A stretch of 64,000 nt of DNA from NCBI RefSeq assembly GCF_904849725.1, contig NC_058518.1:411377081-411441080 (forward strand), written 5' to 3'. The stretch's first letter is position 1. Every line of letters starts with the position of its first letter. A program made the translations under genes and the position numbers. The DNA comes from Hordeum vulgare subsp. vulgare. Taxonomy: Eukaryota > Streptophyta > Magnoliopsida > Poales > Poaceae. The notes under the pieces were generated by a model. That model had not been told where the DNA came from. It ran no database searches and saw only the letters and a program-made list of their open reading frames with translations. This document shows, piece after piece, positions 13,281 to 22,508 of the stretch.

Positions 13281-13362
13281 GGGCAGGGGAGGGATTCGAA
13301 CCCTCAACCCCGTGTATCACCACACAGGAACTACACCACCCTGCTACTAGGCTCTTGCTCGA
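13281..13362 (-). other. tRNA-like (Pol III box A/box B) module 1 in 5' LTR
   Basis: On the minus strand TAGCAGGGTGG, 33 nt, then GGTTCGAATCCC. The T-arm-like hairpin GAGGG-TTCGAAT-CCCTC is a perfect 5 bp stem with a 7 nt loop. A CCTGTGT/ACACGGG stem precedes it where an anticodon arm would be, but its loop is 6 nt. It is probably tRNA-derived and not a working tRNA. Confidence 0.55.
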
Positions 13363-13433
13363 CAGGTAAGGGAGGCTTGCGAGGTGATCTCTCCCTGGAA
13401 GCTACTTCTACTAAAATCAACAGATAAACAAAA

Positions 13434-13512
13434 AGGGGCGCACGGGGTATCGAACCCGCAACCTACAGCGCCAAAACCATCCTCGTTACCACCCTGCTAC
13501 GAATCGTTGCTT
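13434..13512 (-). other. tRNA-like (Pol III box A/box B) module 2 in 5' LTR
   Basis: The minus strand carries the same TAGCAGGGTGG as module 1, then 32 nt, then GGTTCGATACCCC, a canonical box B. The T stem pairs only at GGG/CCC. The identical A-box 11-mer in both modules suggests a tandem duplication or a common tRNA source. Confidence 0.5.
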
Positions 13513-15103
13513 GACCTATAAGAGGAGGTAACCCTCTTGGGGTAACCCCCCTCTGTTCCTGCACCAGATCAGCGGCGGCCAGAACAAGTAACGGCGACTG
13601 GAGGTGTTGCACGCCAAATCATGCTACGAGTGCTCGCGGGGAGGAAGAGGAGACCACCAGGGTCTCATTCCCGTGCCTAACCCGGCGGCAGGAGGACCTA
13701 CACGACGGCTCCTCGACGCACGGTTACGCGGCTGCGACGGCGACAGGACGGCGACGCTAGGAGACTAGGAGGCTACGCGCGAGGGGGAGAAGGCGAAGGA
13801 GGGACGAGCCGCTCACCTTGGAGCCTTGGGCTCGATTTTCTTGGCCGAAGGGGAAGAAGGCGGAGCAGGGGAAGAAGCTCCTGTCGACGCAGCTTCTCCG
13901 GTGATGGCGACATGGAGCGAACGCCAGGAAGGGAATCCGGCCCCGCTAGCGCTAGGAATGGGATGGGGGGAGGTCCCCCATCCTTGCGGGAGCCTTGGGC
14001 TCGACGGGGACGCTCCGGCGACGAGGGGAGGGGCGGCGATCGACGACGCCGCTCTGAACCACGACTCTCTCTGAACCCAATCGACGCTTACCTCGCAGAG
14101 GAGAGGGGGAGAGAGATGGGGAATGGAGGTGGTGACGCAGATGGGGAGAAGAGGGAACCCTAGGAGAGGGAGGCACGGACGTCGAGATTAAATAGGGGGG
14201 GGTCCCTCGACGTTCGAGCTCACGGCGCTTGCGCAACTCTCTCTCTCTCTCAGCTACTGACGGAAAGGAGCAGAGGAAGGAGACGGCGTTAGGGAGGAGG
14301 AAAGCATGTGCTTGGGCTGCCAGCGCACACGGGAGGGAGGAGAGATGGGCCTCTTTGGTGGGTGGAAGCCCACCAGAGCGTTACTTAAAGAAGAAGGCCA
14401 CTCCCTGCACATTTCTATTAAACAAAAACACAGAGAAAAGGAAAAGGCCATAGAGAAAACCAAAGGAGATAAATAAAAGCAAAAATGACGCTGGGCCTGA
14501 CAAATAATAAGCTAATTAAATAAAATACTAAAAGGATTTTTGGGGCATATAAAATAAATACAAAACAGCCCTATTAGTTGCTGCTTTGTGCTTGTTGTGC
14601 ACCTTTAGGCAACAAGACAAAACACCAAACCTAGCATCCAATTATTTCCACAATTTTTCCTAAACCCTGAACATTTTAAATTCAGATTAGGGACAAGTTG
14701 AAATTGCACTTGTAGAATAAAAGAGAGAGAGGGTTTGCAAATAACTAGTGGGGGTTTTGAAATAAGGCAAGCATCACACACTGCTACCACAACCACATCA
14801 TCACATGATCACAACACCACCACCACACATATTCACATGATCACAACACCACCACCACACATATGTCCACAAGGAATCATATCACCACAAATTCCAACTC
14901 CTAGCAAGACCACATGAAATCATGATCATGACATGCAATCATAAAGTATGGCAAGGATGGTATGGCATGGATGCATGCATGCAAAAGAAGAATACAAGGT
15001 GACACATGAAATCATACATGCATAGATAGCTCTCATGACAATGTCAAGGTGGTCCCACATGGAAGGTTACAAAAAGGGAAAGCTTTACACATGGGGCACT
15101 ATA

Positions 15104-15108
15104 GTCGG
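15104..15108. repeat. Target site duplication GTCGG, right copy
   Basis: The same five bases occur at 826-830 on the other side of the chromovirus. Confidence 0.85.
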
Positions 15109-15913
15109 TCTCGGGATGTTGCACCTAGGGTTACACAATGTCAGTTATGTCAATGAGTAAACATGCTGATATGATCATCTTGACTTGGAGCATACACCAA
15201 GGCTTATAAAATTTCCGTTGTGGACACATCATCGTCTCGTAGTTTGGCCCTTCAATGATAATCACATGGCGGCCATGAGTCCGTCCCGTGAAAATAGGTC
15301 AGCGGCCCGAGGACCCCTTTGTACCAGACTCCCTCAGTAGCCCCCGGACTGGCCTCCAACAATGTAGTTTTGATTCCTAGCTGCTTCTTGCGTCCAAGGT
15401 CTTCGGCTTGCGGGGCAATTTCCTCTCTGAATTTATATTCGACCAGTAATAGTTCAGCCACCGGTGATTTCCCTATTTCTGAACAATATATGTTAATTAC
15501 CCTCGAAGGCCAACCGTTCGAGTGTGAACAGTGCTTATGTGTGACAAATTTTTAGTGAAACGTCGCGACCCGTCATGACCGCTGACTAGTTACAAAACTC
15601 AATCCGTGGTTCAAGGCAGCTCTTTCATTGGCATGTTTCATCAATATGGAGATCATGCCCCGCTTTTAGGGGATACGATTTATGATTTGGGCTATCCCGC
15701 GCACGCATAACTGCACGATATATTGGGAAGTGGCGAGGTCCGCGGCGCAGTAATGAGGCTCTTGGTATTATAGCGGCCTATAAAAAGGAAACTGCCACCA
15801 TAGCCTCCACACGCTTCTCGTATCTCACATCGCGATTACTTTCCCTAATGCTCTAAGCTCCAAGCTCCCAAGCTCCACCCCCAATCTATTCGAACCCTTT
15901 CCCAAATTAGGCC
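15109..15913 (+). mobile_element. End of the interrupted LTR and leader of the gypsy-like element
   Basis: Bases 15109-15123 (tctcgggatgttgca) correspond to the LTR tail tctcgggccgtcaca at 20072-20086. What follows resembles inner LTR sequence of this family (the block 'gaggacccctt...tagcccccg' also occurs at about 18911-18950). It leads to a start codon at 15914. No convincing primer binding site was found, so the exact LTR end is uncertain. Confidence 0.5.
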
Positions 15914-18330
15914 ATGGTCGGCTCGGGTTCTAAAGGCTACTGGGAGGCCTCCTACGTCACCAACAACGACATTTTTGGAGCTGAAGCATGCTGGCTACCT
16001 GTCGGCGAACATTGTTCATCGCACTCCGGAGGAGGGCCAAGTCATCCCCATGCCAAAAGAAGGCGAGAGGGTGGTGTTCATCCCCCACTTCCTCCGGGGC
16101 CTCGACTTCCCACTCCACCCCTTTGTAAGGGGTTTGATGTTCTATTATGGGTTGAATTTCCATGACCTCCCCCCGAACTCTTTTATGCATATTTTGGATT
16201 TTATCACTGTCCACGAGGCCTTTCTGCGGGTCCAACCCCACTTCGGCTTGTGGTTGAAAGTTTTCAATGACAAACCTAAGGTACTTTGTGGCGATCAGGT
16301 AGACTACGGGGGAGTGATGGTTAGCAAGCACCCCCTAGTATAATGGTCGGACGGTTCTTTCATAGACACCGTCAAGATCTGGCACCAGGGGTGGTTCTAC
16401 ATCACCAAACCACGTGACACGGAGTGGGAAGCATCCCTCGGATTTAGATCCGGGGCTCCCACCAGACTGGTGTCATGGACGAAGAAGGGGCTCGATTGGG
16501 GGGAATCTGCGGAGGTGGAGTCGCTTCAAAGGTGCATCTCCATCCTAGTAAAGAAGAAGATTGAGCTGATCAATATTGTTCGGGTCATGCTATGCCGCCG
16601 CCTCCTCCATTGTTAACATCACGCTGCCCCTATGTGGTCCTACAGTCCGGATGACCTGGTCACCATGCACCACTTCTACCACATCACTCACGACAAGGTG
16701 TGGAAGGTGTTGTTGAAGCTGCAAAAGACCTGGCAGCCGAGGAGGAAGACATGGGCACCGATGCCACACACCCTCTCAAAGAGGTAAAATTTCATTATTT
16801 ATGTTCAGATATTTCCCTTTAATAAGGCTCTTACCCCTCTTTCCTCTGCATTCGCAGGTCTGGCTAGAGAAACCCAAGCGGATCAACGGCCACACCGCTG
16901 CCCGAAGCCCCAGGACGACCTTACTAACGACCATGTTGGTCGAAAAGCCATACACGCCGTCAAAGAAGAAGGTGATCGAGGAGGTCTCCGTTCAAAAGGA
17001 CCTCTGGACACTAGATTTGAGGACACACACGTCCCTTCTGCTCTTGAGGGAGAGCAGGAAGATGACGAGGAGGAGAGCGGCTCCTCCCACATTAAGAAGA
17101 GGGCGGTGTCCGAAGACGTCGAGGGAGATCTAGCTCCCACTGCCCCAAAAAGGCATTGCAGGGCCAAGGTGGCCATGTTTGATGATGGTTCAGACTCCTC
17201 CGAGGAGTCCGAAAATTTTGAAAGGGTTCCTCGAAGGAACCACAGGATCAAGCCCCCGACACAAAGGTACGAATTCGAAGATCATATCATTTTTCTGCAT
17301 TCAAGGTTTTATTGTTAATTGCATACATACCTTTCCAATTGCAGCCCATCGCGTGACTTCCCTGCTGACGAGGCCTCGGAAGGGGACTCCCCGCCAACCG
17401 AACACGCGGAGAGCGGGACCGCATCCTACAACACCCTACCCTCGGTTACCGAGGAGGTAGGGGAGGTGGTATCCCAAAAAAAACTCCTTAAGCCGAACAC
17501 AAGGGGAGGGGTGATGATATCATTGCCGAGGCTAACACCTCGGACACTGAAGACCAGGAAGGCGAATCCCTCCTCGCAAGCAAAGAGGGGGAACCCAGTC
17601 AACCCGAGCCCTCTCTGAAGACAGTTCCGGAGACATCCAAGTCATCTATCTCGGCTTCTCCGAGAGGAGAAACCGCAATGCCACACCCAGAGCCGAGCGT
17701 AACAGAGCGGACCCAAATCGGGAGGCCGGTCATGATGGAGGAGAGTTTGGATGACTCCTCCATCGCTGAAGAACACCGCACTCTCGTGGGTGTAGTTTTA
17801 CAAAGCATTCGATCCGTTGACATCGGATTGAAGGAAGCTTTCGACGGCCTGTTGACGGGCTTCAAGGTAATTTACATAACATTCCTTTTTACAAAGTATT
17901 TTTAATTTTATGGGTTTATATGCAATCCCCATATTCAGTAGCCCCCAAGCCCTGTGTGAGTTTGAAAAACTCGTGCAGGGGTCAAATAATGCAGAGAAAG
18001 CACTTGTATTTACTTCTTTTAAAAATGAGCCATAGCCCCCAAGACTTTGTGAGAATGGAAGAAACACCTGGCAGAGGGTTCAAAAATTCAATAACTTGGG
18101 AGTGTGACACATATGAATTACTTATGCAGGCCTCGCCTTCGGTAGCAGCCCCCAGCACTGTGGAGTTGGTAGAAATAAATCGAAAACTTAAGTGCTACGA
18201 GGAGGAGGTCGATCTTCTCAACAAGCGGTTCGACGACGCACAAGGTAAGTCTGAACTAGACTACTATTAGTATTTTCCTCACTGTATTTCCGTAAATCAG
18301 ATTAAGGCTACTGCCTCCGTCGATGAGGAC
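15914..18330 (+). pseudogene. Broken Transposase_28-type gene ('putative gypsy type transposon' family)
   Basis: The translation resembles the grass-specific family annotated as putative gypsy type transposon (Pfam PF04195), named here from memory of its typical wording (segments such as HFLRGLDFPLHPF and PNSFMHILDF). Its function is unknown. It is carried by retrotransposons that lack normal pol. The frame starts MVGSGSKGYW at 15914 and shifts near 15971, where a run of five T seems to carry one extra base. It has in-frame stops after SKHPLV near 16340 and near 16614. Plausible GT-AG introns are 16784-16857, 17267-17344, 17867-18129 and 18245-18300, so it was a spliced gene. Downstream exons are low complexity and charged. 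Confidence 0.7.
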
Positions 18331-18474
18331 TCTAAGGTGGTACCCATCTATAATGTGTTCAAGTACCAAGGTCGCCGAACCCCCATGACGAATACTGGAT
18401 GGGTGGTCCACGGTCCAAACCTTGATTTATTGAATCCGACATTGATTGTCGTGTCTTCGGTCTCACCGCCGCTG

Positions 18475-20086
18475 TGTCGATGCCGGTCTCAAAACGGGCG
18501 GATCTCGGGTAGGGGGTCCCGAAATGTGGACCTTGGATCGATGGGTTGCAGGATACGATATTTACCCAGGTTCGGGCCCTCTTGAGGAGGTAAAACCCTA
18601 CGTTGTGCTTGCTTGTATTGATGGTGTATGAGGGTTACAGAGTTGATCTACCTGGAGATCGTATGAGCTAAACCCTAGATGAATCAACCTGTCTATGCAA
18701 AGAAAACCCTCTAGTTTATATAGATACCAGGGGTCCCTAGGGTTACATATAACCGACCTCAGCCAAGGGTAGATGTGCCAATCTAACCTACACAACTTGG
18801 ATGACACACCAGTCTTCGGAGCTTTCCTACTTGTTTACGAGGTCGTCATGTAGTCCAATCTTCAATAATGCGGCCCATTTGGTCGGCATGTGAACAACGA
18901 CCCGACCACCCGAGGACCCCTTAATCCCGAACTCCCCGAGTAGCCCCCGAAATAGCGTCCAATGACGATGTATACGGTCTTCGCCAACTCCTTGTAGGCC
19001 CTTGCGGCGGCGGGGATGGTCCTCCCGGACCGGATCTGACCGAATCCGGTCGGTTGGGGCCTCGGCAGTGGACGACAGCGCGGATCGGGGCTCGGGCTGC
19101 TCGAGGTTCGGCCATGGCGGTTGAGTACCTGTGGGGAGAGAGAGCTCTCGGAGAGGGAGGAAGAAGAAGGAGATGAGGAGGAGAGGAAGGCGAGGCAGTC
19201 CGGCGGAGGGGAAGCTCCTGCGAGCGGCTGCTGCTCCGGCGATGGGGAACTCCGTCCGGTTGTGGGCTGCTCGGGGAGGGGCTCGGGAGGAGCCGCGGGA
19301 GACTGTGGTCGCCCGGACATTGTCCACTTTAGTGGACATTGTCCGATAGGTGGGGTTTGGGGCTATTCTGAGCCATTAGATGTAAATCCAATGGCCATAT
19401 TTGGTCAGAGGGTTTGGGCTGCGCGATTTAGAGGGTTAGGCCTAGCAGGCGGGGGTTTTGAGGGGGGTGGCTGCAAAAATGACTAGGGGAAACCCTAGTG
19501 AAGTGAGAGGGGTCTCTCGAGGGTGTGGTTCATAAATAGGGTTGGTCTCTGGTGGGTTGGACCTCGTCCGTCCGATCGCGATCCGACGACCACAAACGGA
19601 GGAAGAGGCTAGTTGGCACTAACGGGCTGTGTAGATGGGCTAAGACGAGAGGGAAACGGGCACCCAACAACGCGATTTTAAAACACCGATAAACGTCCGA
19701 CGACAGACCGAATACGGTGCCGCTACGGTCGACCGTTCGGGTACCAGACGGACTCCGATTGCGACGAAATTTGACAGACGGACTACCTATATTATATTAA
19801 GACCGCATGCCAAGTTTCAACTAAATCAGAGAAAGTTTTATACACACTTTTAAAACAGGGTTTTGACGATGCCGCGGGCGCGTAAGTGTGTGGTCGGACT
19901 CAGAACGGACAACGACGAGAACCAGCAACTAACAACGGATGCAAGTTTGAAAACTGGCGGCAACGGAATGCTGATGCAATGCGGATGATGCGAATGATGC
20001 GATGATGAATGCGGCAAACAAAATAATAACACGGCGACAACGGAAAAGAGGGGAATCTTCTGGAGCGCCGGTCTCGGGCCGTCACA
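18475..20086 (+). repeat. Right LTR of the gypsy-like element
   Basis: It begins TGTCGATGCCGG and runs to GGGCCGTCACA (about 1.6 kb). It has the pattern seen in several Triticeae gypsy families ('ggcggatctcgggtagggggtcccgaa'). The last 560 bp align with 300-830 of this window, and the tail matches 15109-15123. No clear polypurine tract precedes 18475, so the start could be off by a few bases or the internal region may be deleted there. Confidence 0.6.
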
Positions 20087-21250
20087 GTATACATGCCAAT
20101 CAGTGATGCTCCTACCTTCATCACTTCATCAGCTTGTGTGGTGCGCGTGCTAGCGCCCCTGCGTCCTCTTGTCGCCTGCCGCACAAATACATACACATCT
20201 CTGCCCAGTGTTTGCTTCTGCTTATTGGAGGCCTGCATCACCGCTGGAGTTTGTCGTTTTAGTCCGAAGAACGATCAGAGGATCGGGAATCATATGGTAG
20301 ACTTGTACTGTCGCCCGGTGTTTGTGGGCCTTCAGTACGAGGAGTCCATGAAGTATTCAACTGACGACAAATGGATGATGCCCCCGTGCTTAGGGCAGTC
20401 CGATGGAGTGGAGCCGCTGGCGGTGGTGCAATGGATTGGAATCGGAGGCATCATGGAGGAGGCGTAATCCGTAAAATGGTGGCCGCCAGGAAGATGGGCG
20501 GGGCGGAGGGGTGGTAGGTTTGGGTGAATTAGGTCACGAGGCAGAGGAGGCTAGGGGCAGCAACGGAGGAGGAAGGCGAAAGGTAACGGAGACGGAGAAC
20601 CCTAGATGGCTGAGCAACAGGAGATTGGAGAGATCGAGAGAGGAGTTTTTTTTAGATGATCGAGAGAGGAGTTGGTTTTATGCAGGCAGGGGAAAACCGG
20701 GTGAAAAAAGACCAGCATGGAGGGTGTGGTGGGAGCAGAGACGAAAAATAACCATGTGATGGTGGGAGGAGAGACGAAATAAACCCGATGAACGCCGGCT
20801 ATCAACTTCCCCTTCAGGAGTAGAATTGCATATAATGAGTAATTCTGATTTACGGGGTATTCGGTTTTGCGAGTCAACGCGGTGGCGCCCGAGCAAACCC
20901 TGCATTAACGCCTCATATAATAGCATCTTTTGTGAATATCCTTTTATACGTATCCGTTTTCGGAATCTGGCTTTGTCCGCTCGCGCCGATCCGTAAAAAC
21001 CATTTTTACAAACTGTAAATGACTTTTTACGGATCGAACTGGTGAGCTAGGTGTAGAAAAGCCATTGCCATTCCGCCGAGGGAAAGCAAAACAGGACACC
21101 TTTTCCTTCGTCCTGATTGAGGAGACAAAACAGAACACCCAGCCGACCGTCCGATCATCGAGCAAGCCTGTCGGGCCCGGGCGGGAGTAGCCCGGGCCGT
21201 TGGATCGAGCGCGTCCACTAGTACTAAACCACGCGTCCTCCCCCCTGCCC
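20087..21250. other. Upstream intergenic region of the importin gene
   Basis: No conserved coding frame was recognised. It holds a 13 bp inverted repeat (20987-20999 with 21024-21036) and GC-rich sequence near the gene. Fragments at 20500-20700 look gene-like in composition but have no supported frame. Confidence 0.5.
20987..21036. repeat. 13 bp perfect inverted repeat, 24 nt loop
   Basis: CGATCCGTAAAAA at 20987-20999 is repeated as its reverse complement at 21024-21036. It lies about 250 bp upstream of the likely transcription start of the importin gene. It could be a relic of a small inverted-repeat element or a cis structure; nothing further is shown. Confidence 0.7.
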
Positions 21251-21286
21251 GAACGGCCTACCCCCAAAACCCAGAATCCCGCCTCT

Positions 21287-21294
21287 AAACCCTA
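21287..21294 (+). promoter_or_regulatory. Telo-box AAACCCTA near the importin transcription start
   Basis: AAACCCTAG occurs in a C-rich, TATA-less stretch just before the presumed 5' untranslated exon. Telo-boxes are common in promoters of plant housekeeping genes for translation and growth. Function here is inference. Confidence 0.45.
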
Positions 21295-21416
21295 GCCGCC
21301 GGCGCTGCCCCTATTCCCCTCCCCCTCCTCCTCCGCAGTCTTCTTCCATTTGTCTGGGAGGCGGGCAGGCGAGCGAGCGAGCGCGGAAGCATCCCCCCGG
21401 CAGATTCGTTCTTCTG

Positions 21417-22492
21417 GTGAGCTCTCCCGCTCCCTTGATTGGTTTCGCTCTCCCAATCCCCGATCTCTCTCGGGCCCTGTCCCCAATCCCTAACCCTAGC
21501 CGCCTAGCCCGGGAGTCTCTGCCGCATCCAATCCGGTCTCCCCTTCACACCGTCCATCCATCTCGCTGCCGGTTAAGCGCGCGCCGTCGGCGGGAAGCAG
21601 CACCCGGTGGTGAGCCGGCGGCGGAACCAGCCGTATGTGCCAGTGGTCGTTTCCCCCTTTCTACCAGGATTTAGGATTGTAAGCCGCTTCGATACGCATC
21701 GGTCCCTGGTATTGGTAGGCCCGTTGCCCAACACGCATCAGTGATTGTGTCCAAGTTGGTTTGACTAGCGTATTTGTATAGCTTAGCTCGCTGTGGATTA
21801 GTGTAAATTGATCTAGCGCTGCTGATTAGTACAATTTGATTTGGCATGTTCAAGGTCCTGGTGGAGTAGGCATATATTACCCTGCTGTAATTTTGTTTTC
21901 TTATTTTCTTAATTTTGTCCATGCGTGTAGTAATATTGTTTCCCGTCATCATAATTTATCTGGTTGTAGCACATCGTCATATGTTTTTTTTTGTCAATCA
22001 GTTCTGGTGATGTAGTGTGCAGTTGCCTCATGAATACCTAGCTTATTGTGGGGCGTTTAGCCTACTTAAGCTTTGGCTCATCAGTCAAATAAACTTAACA
22101 AATGGTCAGAGCCTTTCTAACTGTTTAACTAAGAAATTTATCTCTCTGATAGAGACAAACAGTATCTACTGATCTATGTGTAACTACGCTATAAGTGCTT
22201 TGTTCCATCAGTGGTACATGTTTCTCATCCTGCAACTGTCTTTTAGCAGAACATTTTGTATTATAATTATGTAACCGTATTATGTGGCTCTCAAACCTTC
22301 CACAACTTGTGGAAGAAGACTAAGCTAGGTGAAACTGGTCAGTAGCTTGTAGGACTAGGACAGCTGACTGGTACAATATTTTTCAAAATTTGTACTTTGG
22401 TGTTTTATCCTTAATGTTGCTAACTGACACAATTGATCCTCTGATATTTTTTTTGTCTAACTGATACAATATGGTCTTTCAATATTTGGCAG
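21417..22492 (+). other. Intron in the 5' untranslated region of the importin gene
   Basis: A donor (cttctg|gtgagc) follows a GC-rich leader and an acceptor (tatttggcag) lies 16 nt before the ATG. A second possible acceptor is 5 nt further on. The 1.08 kb between is T-rich like a plant intron. Transcript data would be needed to confirm it. Confidence 0.6.
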
Positions 22493-22508
22493 GGCAGGTG
22501 CAACAGTC

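Larger units (their letters stand above)
831..15103 (-). mobile_element. Complete Tekay/Del-type Ty3/gypsy chromovirus, 14.3 kb, coding strand minus
   Basis: The element has two long LTRs (9817-15103 as 5' LTR and 831-4278 as 3' LTR), a tRNA-iMet-type primer binding site, a gag-pol region with a C-terminal chromodomain-like segment, a polypurine tract and a 5 bp target duplication (GTCGG). LTR ends are TG...CA on the left copies; the right outer end has decayed from ACA to ATA. The chromodomain and the order protease-RT-RNaseH-integrase place it in the chromoviruses; the Tekay/Del clade is inferred. It inserted into the LTR of another gypsy-like element. LTR copies differ by a few percent by eye, so insertion is not recent. 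The coding region is broken, so it is not autonomous now. Confidence 0.9.
9817..15103 (-). repeat. 5' LTR of the chromovirus (5.3 kb)
   Basis: It starts TGTAACGACC after the primer binding site and ends at GGGGCACTATA, where ACA is expected. It contains the 1.84 kb block 10286-12122 that is absent from the 3' LTR. The two copies must have been equal at insertion, so either this copy gained or the other lost the block. The CA-rich stretch at 12840-13140 and the GC-rich stretch at 13560-14330 match their counterparts. Confidence 0.88.

Noticed and set aside
20093..20467. 124-codon ORF upstream of the importin gene
   Set aside because: No recognisable domain. It begins right after the LTR end and its codon pattern is not convincing.
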